Source of the DNA: G963704535 sp963704535
Lineage (GTDB): Bacteria; Chloroflexota; Chloroflexia; Chloroflexales; Roseiflexaceae
Length of the DNA: 64,000 nucleotides
Assembly: GCA_963704535.1 (NCBI GenBank)
Contig: OY969916.1
Span: 3,038,001-3,102,000 of the forward strand
Direction: 5' to 3'
Each line of letters begins with the position of its first letter. Position 1 is the first letter of the stretch. The translations under genes were made by a program, and so were the position numbers. Shown here in pieces: positions 44,316 through 56,100 of this stretch. The notes below the pieces were generated by a model. The model worked only from the letters and a program-made list of their open reading frames with translations, made no database searches and was not told the origin of the DNA.

Positions 44316-46850
44316 TCAATCATCCCAGTCGAATTCCAGATTACTCCGTGCGAGCGCCGGCACCGGCGCCGTGGAGAGCCGGATATCCGCGATCGGGCAG
44401 CGGGCGTCGGCCAGCACTTGATCAATGATCGTCGTAAAGTACTCGATGTACCGGGTCATGGTTTGCTCGCGGAAGAGGTCGGTGCAGTATTCCAGCGCGA
44501 AATGGAACTGACCGTCCTGTTCGGCGATCTCGAGCGTGAGATCGAATTTTGACGCGCGGTGCCGGTAGTCGTAGAGTTTGATCGCCATCTCCGGCAGATC
44601 TAGGGGCGGGTGCTGCTGTTGCATCACGATCATCGTGTCGAACAGCGGATTGCGATCGGCCGGCCATTTGAGATGCGGCAGATCAACGATCTCGGCAAAG
44701 GATACATCCTGGTTCTCGAAGGCCCGCACTGTCTGCTCGGTAACAGCGGCCAGGAATGTATCGAACGGCAGTTCGCGAGCGGGGGCGTTTCGTAGCGGCA
44801 AAACATCCACAAAATGGCCGAAGATCGTCTGAATATCGGGGTGGTTGCGGCCCTGGATCGGCGTGCCGATCACAATATCGTCCTGGCCGCTCAGTTTGGC
44901 CAACCAGATGTTCATGAGGGCCAGGAAGAAGATGAAGCCGGTGGTTCGATGACGGGCGATCAGCGCGCTGATGCCCTGGCTGGTATGCTCGTCCAGCGCA
45001 AAGGCGATCGTCGCGCCGGCGTAGCTCAACTGCTCTTTGCGGGCGAAATCGGTCGGAAGCTCCAGCACCGGCAGGGCGCCGGCGAGTTGCTCGCTCCAGA
45101 ACAGCCGCTGCCCGGCATAGCGCTCGATCCGGTCGAGGCTCCGCTCGTAGACACAGTAGTCCCGGTAGCGTAGGGAGATCGACGCCAGGGGCTGCCCCTT
45201 ATAGAGCGCCGCCAGCTCCTGGAAGAAGAGATGCAGCGACACACCGTCGGTAATAATGTGGTGAAAGTCGAACAGCAGGGCGAACTGCCGCTCGGCATAT
45301 TTGACTAGGGCGGCCCTGAAGAGCGGCGGCGTGTCGAGCGCGAACGGGCGGATCAACGTATGTAGCAGCGGCTCAAGCCCGTCGGCGTTCGTCTCAATAG
45401 AGGCCAGCCGCACCTCGATATGGTCGTGAATGCGCTGCACCGGCCGGCCCTTGACCAGGTGAAAGGAGGCGCGCAGCGCTTCATGCCGCTCGGCGAGCGC
45501 GCGAAGGCAGGTCTCCAGCCGGTCGCGATCGAGCTGACCTTCGACGAGGAAGACCTGCGGCAGGTTGTAGCTGGTGTTGGCCGCGCGCAACTGGTTGAGA
45601 ACAAACAGCCGCGTCTGTGCGGAGCACAGCGGGTAGAACGGCTGCTCGGCGGCGCGCGGAATGTTCGGCGGCCCTGCATCGGTACGCTGCTCCAGCAGGG
45701 GCAGCAGTCCGGCGATCGTCGGGTGGCTGAACAAGGCGCTCAACTCCAACTTGCGCGCAAAAACCTTCTGGATCTTCGCTATGATCGAGAGCGCCTTCAG
45801 CGAGTCTCCGCCAAGCTCGAAGAAGTTCGCGTGCGGGTCGATCGGGCGGCGGCCCAGTTGCTCTTCCCAGATCGCCGTCAATTGTTCCTGGAGGTGCTCC
45901 GGCGCTCCCCACGACGCAATGGCGGCCGGGGTGGGCGCCGCTTCCCCGCGCACCGCTCGCACGGGGTCGCTCCAGCGCTCAAGCCGGGCTTTCAGATCAG
46001 AGGCCGCAACCAGCGCCTGGTCTTCGGTCCACGATACCAGCATGTCAAAGGCCAGTTTCCCCTGGGCCGGCGTGATCGCGCTCTGCTCCGCTACCGGCCA
46101 CGCTGGGCGCGCGGCCCTGTCGTCGTCGACGGCCCAGTGATCCCATTGGGCGCTCACCCAGCGGGTATGGGAATCCTGGTTTTTTCTGATCACAAAATGA
46201 TCCATGAAACTATTGGCCGCGGCGTAGGCCGCCAGCCCCACCCCACCCAGCGTAGCCGCCAGCGAAGAAAACATGATACAAAAATCGAGTTGCCTGTGTC
46301 CCAACGCCTGGTCGAGCGCCAGCGTGCCATAGACCTTAGCGGCGAACTGTTCTTCGCAATCGGCCTGGTCTGTCGCGGTCAGGGGGCGGCCCAGCGAGGG
46401 GACGCTCGTCGCCGCGGCCGCATGGATGACGCCGTTGATCGACGACCATTGCTCTTCGATGGCCCTGAAGGCGCGCGCCAGGGCTTCGGCATCGCCGACA
46501 TCGGCATGATACACGGCGACTCTGCCGCCCTGCTCCTCGATCTGGCGCAGGCGCCAGATCACCCGGGTGGCCTGGTCGTCGGCACCGTGCTGTTCAAGCC
46601 ACATCCGCCACTGGTCCGGCGGCGGTAACGGCGTGCGCGCCACCAGGGCCACGGCGGCGCCATGGGTGATGGCCAGGTGCTCCGCCAGCAACAGGCCCAA
46701 CTTGCCGAGGCCGCCGGTGATAACATAGACCCCACCCGACTTGATCGCCGGGCAATATCCAGCAGCGCGCGGCATCCGAATACGCTCGTAATCCGGCAGC
46801 CAGCGGTACCGGCCACGGTAGGCGACGATCAGTTCGCCGAACCGCCGCTG
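44316..46850 (-). CDS. M3 (second part): KR-PCP-C, frameshifted from the upstream KS-AT part
   Basis: The homologous reading frame begins at about 46845 (GELIVAYRGRYRW). The first available ATG is at 46775, inside the KR linker, so this is not a natural gene start. Domains: KR with ITGGLGKLG and AAYAAAN; carrier protein with FFELGGDSL; condensation domain with SAQTRLFVLNQL, HHIITDG (about 45242-45262) and TPIQGRNHPD. The C domain is the last domain; no A domain follows on the same protein, so the acceptor must come from another one, most plausibly the A(Gly)-PCP of M4 two genes downstream. Adding one base between 46835 and 46836 joins it in frame with the preceding part (...GGSAELIVAYRG...), giving a protein of about 1,940 residues. 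Confidence 0.92.
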   Translation of the reverse strand, partial: QRRFGELIVAYRGRYRWLPDYERIRMPRAAGYCPAIKSGGVYVITGGLGKLGLLLAEHLAITHGAAVALVARTPLPPPDQWRMWLEQHGADDQATRVIWRLRQIEEQGGRVAVYHADVGDAEALARAFRAIEEQWSSINGVIHAAAATSVPSLGRPLTATDQADCEEQFAAKVYGTLALDQALGHRQLDFCIMFSSLAATLGGVGLAAYAAANSFMDHFVIRKNQDSHTRWVSAQWDHWAVDDDRAARPAWPVAEQSAITPAQGKLAFDMLVSWTEDQALVAASDLKARLERWSDPVRAVRGEAAPTPAAIASWGAPEHLQEQLTAIWEEQLGRRPIDPHANFFELGGDSLKALSIIAKIQKVFARKLELSALFSHPTIAGLLPLLEQRTDAGPPNIPRAAEQPFYPLCSAQTRLFVLNQLRAANTSYNLPQVFLVEGQLDRDRLETCLRALAERHEALRASFHLVKGRPVQRIHDHIEVRLASIETNADGLEPLLHTLIRPFALDTPPLFRAALVKYAERQFALLFDFHHIITDGVSLHLFFQELAALYKGQPLASISLRYRDYCVYERSLDRIERYAGQRLFWSEQLAGALPVLELPTDFARKEQLSYAGATIAFALDEHTSQGISALIARHRTTGFIFFLALMNIWLAKLSGQDDIVIGTPIQGRNHPDIQTIFGHFVDVLPLRNAPARELPFDTFLAAVTEQTVRAFENQDVSFAEIVDLPHLKWPADRNPLFDTMIVMQQQHPPLDLPEMAIKLYDYRHRASKFDLTLEIAEQDGQFHFALEYCTDLFREQTMTRYIEYFTTIIDQVLADARCPIADIRLSTAPVPALARSNLEFDWDD

Positions 46851-49800
46851 ATCTCCCGGACAAGCTGCTCGACGGCCGCCGGCGCGGTAAGTTGAGTGGC
46901 AGTGATATCGATCAGCTTGCAGCTTAGAACATGCACTTCCTGCGGGATCACCCGCGCCAGCCCCAGCAGCGTCGCCTTGCCGGGCATAACCCGGTCGCCA
47001 TCCTGGACGGCGTGGATGCCGTTTGAGACGATTGTCAGTTGCAAGGGAGCCTGCCAGTTCCGCGCGCTCAGGGCCTTGACAAGCTGGAGCACGCTGTACA
47101 ACCCGCAGACCTGTGCGTCGGCAAACGAGGGCTCCTCTGCCGTGAGGCTGCACATATGCACGATCTGGGTGATATTGAGCCGCTGGATGACCTCGGCTAC
47201 ATGTGCATAATCGTCGTAACATGTGGGATCGATATGGAACGAGTTGGGGGCCAGGGCTTGAAAATGCTGGCCCGGCGCGACCCTGACTGTTCGGCGTTGG
47301 CACAGGTCAAGCTGATCGCATAATTGCCGGCCAAGGCCGCTCCGGTCGACAAAAACGAGGTAGCCCTCCCGATCTTGGGGCGACGTACCGACCGGCGCTG
47401 CGGGATACAGGGCGCGTTTCCAGGTCGGCATATAGAACCAGCCAGCGTGCTGGTCCCCCGGCGTACCAGCACGCTGGCCCGCATCGCGCAGCAATTCGAG
47501 TGGGTTCGCCCGGAGCGCGAACGTGGTACGCTTGAACGGGTACGTCGGCAAGGGCATCCGCCGGCCCAGGCGGTCGGGGTACAGCGGCTGCCAGTCGAGG
47601 GGCAGCCCGACCGACCACAGGTGCGCCATGCGCCGCAACAGGTACTCGAAATCGTGAGCGACCTCTTTGACATGACGGACGAGGTTGACGCTTTGGTGGG
47701 TCGCGCGGCGTTCGGCGTGCTGTGCCAGGAATGAAGAGAGCGTGTTGCCTGGCCCAACCTCGATAAAAACACCTTCAGCGTCGGCGAGCAGGGTTGTCAG
47801 CCCATCGTTGAAGCGCAGCGTGTGCCGCAACTGCCGGCACCAGTAGTCCGGGCTGGTTGCCAGATCGTCGGTGATCCAGGTGCCGGTGAGGTTCGAGACA
47901 AACGGTATGGTAGGCGCATGAAGCGTTACCCGGTCGAAAGCGGCCCGAAACTCGTCCAGCATCGGCTCCATCATCGGCGAATGAAATGCGTGCGACGTAT
48001 GCAGCTTACGACAGATATACTCCTGGCGCTGGAGTACGGCGGCAAGCTGCTCGATCGCCTCTACCGGGCCGGCGACGACCGTATGGCCGGCGCCATTGAC
48101 GGCGGCGATGCTGTAACGCTGGTCAAGCAAGGGCGCCAGCTCCACCTCCGAGGCTTGCACACTCAGCATCGCGCCCGCCGGTATCGCCTGCATGAGCTGC
48201 CCGCGCCGGACGACCAGGTGCAGCGCATCCGCTAGCGAGAGCACACCGGCGACACACGCCGCCACAAGTTCGCCCAGGCTATAGCCGATCAGCGCGCCCG
48301 GCCGCACCCCACAATCGATCAGCACCTTCGCCAGCGCGTACTCAAACGCGAACAGGAACGGCTGGACCATCGCCGTGTCGGTGATCGACGCGCTACCGTC
48401 CCCTGGGCCATAGAAGACAGCGCGGTAGTCGATCGGGGTCAGCCCGGCGAGGATATCGAGACACTCCTGCAACCGACCCGCGAAGGCGCCCCCAGCGCCC
48501 ATGAGCCCCTGGCCCATCTGGAGGTACTGGGCTCCCTGTCCGGGGAACATAAACACCACGTTCGGAAGTTTGCGCGGGTCGGCCGGCGCCGCCACCGGCC
48601 CGCTCTGGCGGGCCTGGGCGAGTTGAGCGCGCAGCGACTCGACGTCGCAGCAGATCAGCGCCTGCCGGTAGCGCATGTGCTTGCGGCCGGTTTGGAGTGT
48701 GTAGGCGATGTCGTGCAGCCCGACACCCGGATGCGTCGCGGTGAATTCCTCCAGCCGGGCGGTAAGCTGGTGGAGCTGCTCGGGGCTGTGTGCCGATAGC
48801 GGGACAACCAGCCAGTCGTCGGGCCGCGTTTCCGCCCGCTCGGGCGCTTCCTCCAGCACAACATGCGCGTTTGTCCCTCCAATACCAAACGAGCTGACGC
48901 CCGCCCGGCGAGGGTGCTGGGTCACCTCCCACGCCCGCAAGGTTGTATTGATATAAAATGGACTGTGTTCGAAATCGATATGCGGGTTTGGCGTCTCGAA
49001 ATTCACCGCCGGAGGCAGCAACCTATGCCGCAGCATCAGCGCAACCTTGATAAAGCCGGCGACGCCGGCGGCCGAATCGAGGTGCCCGATGCTGCTCTTC
49101 ACCGAGCCAAGCCCACAATACTGGCGACGCGACGAGTTAAAGGCTTGCTTGAGCGCTTCGATCTCCACTGGGTCACCCAGTGGCGTCGCGGTGCCGTGCG
49201 CCTCAACATACGTGATGGTCTCCGGGCTGACCTGCGCGGCGCGCTGCGCCAGGCGGATAACATCAACCTGGCCCTCGATGCTGGGCGCGCTATAGCCGAC
49301 CTTCCGCCGACCGTCATTATTGATCGCCGAGCCCTTGATCACGGCGTAGATATGGTCGCCATCGCCGAGCGCGTCATCCAGCAGCTTCAGCGCCACGATC
49401 CCGGCGCCGTTGCCGCCCACGATCCCGGCGCCGAGCGCATCAAACGCGCGGCAGTGGCCGTCGGGCGATAAAATCATCCCTTCCTGGTACGTGTAGCCTT
49501 TTTTGGCCGGGAGCGAGATCGTGACGCCCCCGGCGAGCGCCATCTCGCACTCGCCACCCAGGATCGCCTGGCAAGCCATATGGATCGTCGTCAGCGAGGT
49601 CGAGCAGGCGGTCGCGACCGTGACGGCAGGGCCGCGCAGGTGCAGCTTATAGGCGATCTGAGTGGCCAGGAAATCCTTATTGTTGAGCTGAAACGCCTCG
49701 AACTGCTCGGAGATCGTGGAGTTCCCGCTAAGGGTCGAAACCACCTGCCAGTACAGATTATCCGAGGCCCCGACATACAACCCGATCCGCCGGGGATAGG

Positions 49801-50143
49801 CTTCGGGGTTGTAGCCGGCATCCTCCAGCGCTTCCCAGGCCACCTCGTGCAGCACGCGCATCTGCGGGTCCATCAGCAGGGCTTCGCGCTGGTTGTACTG
49901 AAAGAAGTCGTGGTCGAAATCCTCGCTGTGTTCCAGCCAGCCATACGCTTTAACATACTGAGGATCGCTCACGACGGCCGCGTCGACGCCCGCGGCGGCC
50001 AGCTCATCGTCGTCGAAGGTGGTGATACACTCATCGCCGTCGATCAGACGCCGCCAGAACTCGCCGATGTCTCGTGCGCGAGGAAAGCGCCCGCCCATGC
50101 CGATCACCGCTATCTCGGTACCTGTGTAGGAATCTGCTTGCAT
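46829..50143 (-). CDS. M3 (first part): KS-AT and KR linker, ends at a frameshift
   Basis: 1104 residues. KS about 9-430 has Cys180 (TACSTSL), VEAHGTAT and KSSIGH. AT about 525-860 has GYSLG with Ser622 and HAFH at His718, a malonyl signature, and lacks any repeat insert in the loop that is filled in P3 and P4. The KR structural half begins with GWFYMPTW near 915. The frame ends at REISGGSAN, exactly where relatives continue with an LIVAYRG-type segment; that segment is found in the overlapping frame of the next entry. The start lies a few bases after the M2 stop, with only a weak ribosome binding site, suggesting coupling to M2. Confidence 0.92.
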   Translation of the reverse strand: MQADSYTGTEIAVIGMGGRFPRARDIGEFWRRLIDGDECITTFDDDELAAAGVDAAVVSDPQYVKAYGWLEHSEDFDHDFFQYNQREALLMDPQMRVLHEVAWEALEDAGYNPEAYPRRIGLYVGASDNLYWQVVSTLSGNSTISEQFEAFQLNNKDFLATQIAYKLHLRGPAVTVATACSTSLTTIHMACQAILGGECEMALAGGVTISLPAKKGYTYQEGMILSPDGHCRAFDALGAGIVGGNGAGIVALKLLDDALGDGDHIYAVIKGSAINNDGRRKVGYSAPSIEGQVDVIRLAQRAAQVSPETITYVEAHGTATPLGDPVEIEALKQAFNSSRRQYCGLGSVKSSIGHLDSAAGVAGFIKVALMLRHRLLPPAVNFETPNPHIDFEHSPFYINTTLRAWEVTQHPRRAGVSSFGIGGTNAHVVLEEAPERAETRPDDWLVVPLSAHSPEQLHQLTARLEEFTATHPGVGLHDIAYTLQTGRKHMRYRQALICCDVESLRAQLAQARQSGPVAAPADPRKLPNVVFMFPGQGAQYLQMGQGLMGAGGAFAGRLQECLDILAGLTPIDYRAVFYGPGDGSASITDTAMVQPFLFAFEYALAKVLIDCGVRPGALIGYSLGELVAACVAGVLSLADALHLVVRRGQLMQAIPAGAMLSVQASEVELAPLLDQRYSIAAVNGAGHTVVAGPVEAIEQLAAVLQRQEYICRKLHTSHAFHSPMMEPMLDEFRAAFDRVTLHAPTIPFVSNLTGTWITDDLATSPDYWCRQLRHTLRFNDGLTTLLADAEGVFIEVGPGNTLSSFLAQHAERRATHQSVNLVRHVKEVAHDFEYLLRRMAHLWSVGLPLDWQPLYPDRLGRRMPLPTYPFKRTTFALRANPLELLRDAGQRAGTPGDQHAGWFYMPTWKRALYPAAPVGTSPQDREGYLVFVDRSGLGRQLCDQLDLCQRRTVRVAPGQHFQALAPNSFHIDPTCYDDYAHVAEVIQRLNITQIVHMCSLTAEEPSFADAQVCGLYSVLQLVKALSARNWQAPLQLTIVSNGIHAVQDGDRVMPGKATLLGLARVIPQEVHVLSCKLIDITATQLTAPAAVEQLVREISGGSAN

Positions 50144-50148
50144 AGCGC

Positions 50149-53100
50149 TTACTCGGCTACCTGTGCCCTTCTCCTCAGCAGCCTGCTCCTATCGCGCTCG
50201 CCGCCCGCGGCGGGGGCCGGCGCGGGCGTCGCATCGTCGGCCTGCTGGAGGTACTCCGCCAGCGATTGGATCGTTGGATACTGGAACAGGAGCGCGACAG
50301 GCAACTGCGTTGCGAATGCCTCCTGGATGCGGCTACTCAGCTCGATGATCGTCAGCGACGTTCCGCCGATATCGAACAGATTCTGGTCGATGCCGATCGC
50401 ATCCTCGGCGATCCCCAGCGTCTGCGACCACAGCGCCGCCAGTTGCCGCTCGACGGTGGTGCGTGGGCGGCTCGCGGCCGCAGGGGCCGGTATTTCGGGC
50501 AGCGGCAGGCCGGCTCTATCGACCTTGCCATTGACCGTCAGCGGAATATGGGCAAGCCTGATGACATAGGCGGGCACCATGTAGTACGGCAGAGTCTCGA
50601 TCGCGAACCGCTTGAGATCGACCGGGTCGAGGTCCCGCCGCGATACATAATAGGCACACAGATAGCGCTCCGCTTTCGGCGTCTCGCGCACCACGACAAC
50701 AGCGCCGTCGACCGCCGGGTGGCGCTGGAGCTGGATCTCGATCTCGCCCGGCTCGATCCTGAATCCGTGGATCTTGACCTGGTCGTCGAGCCGGTTCAGG
50801 TACTCGATTGTTCCATCCGGGAGCCAGCGTGCCCGGTCGCCGGTTTTGTACAGCCGGTTGTCAGTGGTCAGTTGTCCGTGGTCAGTTGTCCGTTGCAACT
50901 GACCACGGACAACTGACCACGGACTCGGTACAAAACGCTCGGCGGTCAGGTCGGGGCGACCGAGGTACCCGTGTGCCAGGCCGTCCCCGGCCACACAAAG
51001 CTCCCCTGGGATGCCCACCGGCTGTGGCGCGCCGTAAGCATCGAGAATATACACCTGGGTGCCTGTAATCGGCCGCCCGATCGGGACTGTCGGGCGCTCG
51101 GCGCTGTCGATCAAGAAGCAGGTCGAGAAGGTCGTGTTCTCGGTCGGCCCGTAGCCGTTGACGAGCTTCAGGGCCGGGTAGCTTTCCTGGAGGATGCTGA
51201 CATACCTGGGCGACACCACATCGCCACCCACCAGCAAGTAGCGCAGCGTCTCGAAGATCCGCTTGTTTTGCTGGCACAGTTGATTGAACAGGGATGAGGT
51301 CAGCCATATGATCGTGATATGTTGCGCTTTGATAAGCTGTTCAAGCCGCTGCGGATCGAGGATGGTCTCTTTCGTGGCCAGGTGCAATGTCAGCCCGTTG
51401 AGCAGCGCGCCCCAGTACTCGAACGTCGAGGCATCAAATACCGGCGAGCTTGTCTGGAGGATGCGGTCATCGGGCTCGAACGTCACAAAGCTCGGGCTGA
51501 CCACCAGCCGGAGCACGCCACGATGCGGGATTACCACCCCTTTCGGCTCGCCGGTCGAGCCCGACGTGTACATGACATAGCACGGATCGTGCTTGCTCCG
51601 CTCGCGGGCGATCCTGCCGGGGTCGAGAGCCGCGTAGGTGCGCCGATCCATATCGATCGTGGGGCGGCGCTCCAGCCCGGCCCAGTGATAGTGCGTCGCC
51701 GTGAGCACCACCTCGGCGGCGCTATCGTCGAGCAGATAGTTCTTGCGGGCCTCGGGATAGGCGATGTCGATCGGCACATAGACGCCACCGGCCTTCAATA
51801 TGCCCAGAATGCCGATCAGCAGATCGATCGACGGCTCCAGCGCCACGCCGATGGCGCTGTGCTTCCGTACGCCCAGGGCCAGCAACTGCCGGGCAAGCTG
51901 GTTGGAGCGCTCATCCAACTCGCGGTACGTTATCACACCACCCTGGCCGACCACAGCCACCCGGTCCCCCAACCGGCGCGCCTGGGCTTCAAAGGCGCCG
52001 TCGATGCTCGCATCTTCGGCAATGCCGGCAGCCGCCATGTTCCAATCGGCCAGGATTATGCGCTGTTCGTCGGGCGAGTTAAGCGCGACCGCCCGGATCG
52101 GCTGCGCGGCATCGTGGACAACCACCTGGATCAGCCGCCGCATACAGCGGGTAAACCGAACGATCGTATCCTCTTTGAACAGGTGGGTGCTGTACTCGAA
52201 CTTCAGATAGATCTCGTCGGCCAGCTCATAGCCCATCAGCGTGAGATCAAACTTGGCCGAGCGATCGTGATACTCGAATGGGATCAGCGTGAGGCCCTCG
52301 ATCTCCATCGTGGAGACATCCATGTTCTGCCATACGAACATGGCGTCGAAGAGCGGGTTGCGGCTGAAATCACGTTTGATCGCCAGCTTTTCGACCAGGT
52401 CATCAAATTGGTAGTCTTGGTGCTGAAAGATATCGAGGACTTCGGTCTTGACCGCTTGCAGCAGTTGCGTAAACGACCAGTCGGCCCTGCACCGGGGGCG
52501 TACCACCAGCGTATTCACAAACATGCCGATCGTATCCTGAAGATCGGGATGGCTGCGGCCCGAGGTTGCCGTGCCGACCGCGAAATCTTCGTCGCCGCTG
52601 ATTTTATGGAGGAACAGCACGTAGAGCGTCAGGAAGACCATGTACAGAGTTACCGACTCGCGCTGCGCCAGGGTCTTCAGCGCGGCGGTCTGCGCCGCGT
52701 CGATCGTGAAATCCAGGCTCTTACCCTCAAAACGCTGTAGGGCCGGGCGTGGGTAATCAAGGGGCAGATTGAGCGGCGGCACACCGCCGCCCAGCTTGTT
52801 CAGCCAGTATTGCTCGTGGTCGCGCGGGTCGGTCTCGCTCCTGGCGCGGTGCTGCCATTCCGCGTAGTCCTTGTACTGCACTTTGACTGGCTGGAGCGGG
52901 GCATTGTTGTACAGGCTCATAAATTCACGAACAACAATGCCTTCGGATACTCCGTCGGTAATAATATGGTGCATGTCCAGCACCATAACATGTTTGTCAT
53001 TTCCGATGTCGAGCAGGGTGCCTCGAACAAGCGGGGGGCGGTCCAGGGCAAACGGCTTGATCACCGCCCCGATCGCCGCGTCGCTCGCCGTATCGAGCGC

Positions 53101-56100
53101 CGCGTCGCTCGCCACCAGCGTCTCAATCTGAAAGTCGACGGTTTCGTGGACGATCTGCACGGGGCGGTTGTCCCGCAGCTCAAAGGAGCTACGCAATGCC
53201 TCGTGCCGATCGATCAGCCGCCGCAACGCGCGCTCCACGCGCTGCCGATCCAGCCGGCCCTTCAGGATGAACACAGTGATCTCATTGTAGGTGGTGCTTG
53301 ACGGATCAAGCGAATGGAGGTAATACAGGCGTTGTTGAGCCGAGGAGAGCGCGTAGGCATCACGGTGCGGCGCCGGCGGGATGGCCCAGTAGGTTTGGAG
53401 CGCCTGCTGGTCGAGCTTGCGCGCGATATACTCGATCGTTGGGTGGTTAAAAAACTCCACGACGGGTATCTCGACATGAAACTCGCGGTAGATCGCCCCG
53501 ATCGCGTTGAGCAACTTGAGCGAGTCGCCGCCAAGCTCGAAGAAATGATCCTGAACGCCAATCTCCTTGATGCCCAGCACCGCCTGCCAGAGCGCGTTCA
53601 GCTTGTGTTCGCTGGGCGTGCGCGGCGCCACATAGGCGGTGGCCAGCCGCGGCCTCGGATGGGCCAGCTGGGACAGTTGCGCCGCGCCGCTATGGGGTGG
53701 CGGCAGCTCCCGCATGCCCCACTGTTTGATCCGCGCGCCAAGCGCCCCGGTCGAGATAACGACCTGCGTCGACCGGCTGTACCCCACGACCCGTTCGAAG
53801 GTCTCAAGCCCCTCGTCGCCTCGTAGCGCCAGCCGGGCATTTTGCGCCCCGAGTGAAGCGTCGGGCGCATCCGTGGCCTGCTCATCAACCCAGGTCTCCC
53901 AATTGACACTGAGCCACTGCTGCGCCGAGGTCCGATTATGGTGGTAGGTAAAGGCGTCGAGGAAGCTGTTGGCGGCGGCATACCCACCATAGCCCAGCCC
54001 GCCTAAGATCGGGGAGAGCGACGAGAGCAACACGCAGAAGTCCAGGCGCCTGTCGCTCAGAAGCTCTTCGAGCACATACGTGCCATAGACTTTGGGGGCA
54101 AACTGATCTTCAAAATCGGCCTGGCGGCTATCGAGGATCGCGCGGGATGTGGCCTTACCAGTGATACCAGCCGCGTGGATGACACCATTGATGGCGCCAA
54201 GCTCGCGCTCGATCGTCGCGATCACGGCGGCCATCTGCGCTTTGTCGGCCACGTCCGCCGCGAGGAGCATAATGCCCGGCTGCTGCCTGAGCTGCTCGGT
54301 CCGGGCCAGTTTCGCGCCATGCCGCTCCGGCTCCTCGGGCGCCGGCGCCTGTTCGGATGGTATCGAGCGCGAGATAATCGCCACCTTTGCCGCATAGCGC
54401 CGGGCCAGGTGCAGCGCCAGCTTCACGCCGATCCGGCCAAGACCGCCGGTGATCATGTAAACTCCGCCGGCCCGTATACCGGCCCGGCCCGCCACAGGCT
54501 GGACGGCGACCGGCTCATAGTCCTTGACCCAGCGATATGTCCCACGGTAGGCGATCTCGGCGTCGCGAAAGCCGGAGCGAAACTCGTCGATCAGCCGGGC
54601 GGCCAAGCGCTCGGTGGCCGGGCCGCCGTCGTGCGGCACCTGCGTATCCACAGCGCAACAGGTGATCCGCGTGAACTCTTGATTGATCACCTTGAGTGCC
54701 CCCAGCAGCGGCGCATGCTCCGGCCGGAGCTGCTCCTCGCCGGTGACCTCCTGGAGCCCGCCGGTGACCACCATCACCTTGAGCGGCGCGGCGCTGGCGC
54801 TCCGCTCGATCGCCTGGAGCAAGTAGACCAGGCTGTACAGCCCGGTGCGCTGGGCTTGCACAAACGCGGCGGCGCTGCCCGTGGCTGCCTGGGCAAGCGG
54901 CCACAGGTGCAGAAGCTGCCGCGGCATGCGCCCCTGGCGCTGGAGTTCGTCCACGAGGGTCAGATAATCGGCGGGCCGGACCGGGTCAAGCCGAAAATGG
55001 GCGGCGCCTACTTGCTCGAAGCGGTCGCCTGGCTCGACCAGAATCGCCGTCTGTCCCAGGTGGGCAAGCCGCCGCGCGACCTGATCATACAAGGGATGCC
55101 GCTCCGCCAGCACAAGCCAGGCATCGCCCGGCTCGCGTACGCCGGGCGCGGGATCGGCGAGCGCGGCGCGCCGCCACGTGGGCGTGTAGAACCAGCCGGC
55201 AATATCCGGATGCCTGGAGTCGCCGGTGCGCGGGGTTTTGATGTCTGCGACGCTTTTACCCAGGCGATAGAGCTGTTTCTCGAACGGGTATGTCGGCAGC
55301 GGCACGCGGGCGCGCCGCTCATCGGCATACAGATTCTGCCACTGAACCTCGGCGCCAAGGGTCCACAGGCGCGCCAGCCGGTGGAGAAAAAATGTGGTAT
55401 CGGCCGCACGCAATGCCTCCGGCCGGACCAGATCGACCGTCTCGGCCGGTAGCTCGTGGCTCCGGGCGAAGCGCTCGACGATGTTTGCCAGGTCTCTACC
55501 AGGGCCGACTTCGATAAACGTGTACCTGTCTTCGGCCAGCAGCGTCAATATCGCCTGGTAGAATCGGATCGGCTTGAGCATGTGCCCGGCCCAGTACCGC
55601 CAATCGGTCGCCTCCTGGTCGGCGATCCAGGTTCCGCTCACGCTGGACACAAACGGGATCGCCGGCGGCTGGAAGCTGATGGCCGCGATGCGCCCACCCA
55701 ACCGTTCTGCCGCCTCGTGGAGCAAGGCCGAGTGGGCCGCGTGGGTGCCGGCGAGCGGGATGCACAAGATGTGGCGGCTCCTCAGCCGGGCGTGCAGCGC
55801 GTCGATGGCCGGCCTGGCGCCCGAGACAATACACGAGTCGCCATTGTCCACGGCGACCGCCAGCCCATCATCGAGCAGCGGGGCAAGATCGTGTTCCGGC
55901 AGCGGTACGCTCAACATCGCGCCGGCGGGCGTGTCGCCCATGAACTGGCCGCGCAGCACCACCAGCCTGATCGCATCCTTCAGGCTCACTACCTCCGCCA
56001 GACATGCGGCGGTGATCTCCCCAAAGCTATAGCCGACCATTGCGCTCGGCCGGATGCCGAAGTGCATCAGCAGCCTGGCGAGGGCATATTCGAAGCAAAA

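Noticed and set aside
51319..52740. Long antisense open frames (for example 51319-52740 plus, 54175-55452 plus, 45420-46628 plus, 10894-12090 minus, 5010-6254 minus)
   Set aside because: All lie opposite conserved PKS or NRPS domains, have arginine-, alanine- or glutamine-rich composition without recognisable motifs, and are expected by chance opposite high-GC coding DNA.
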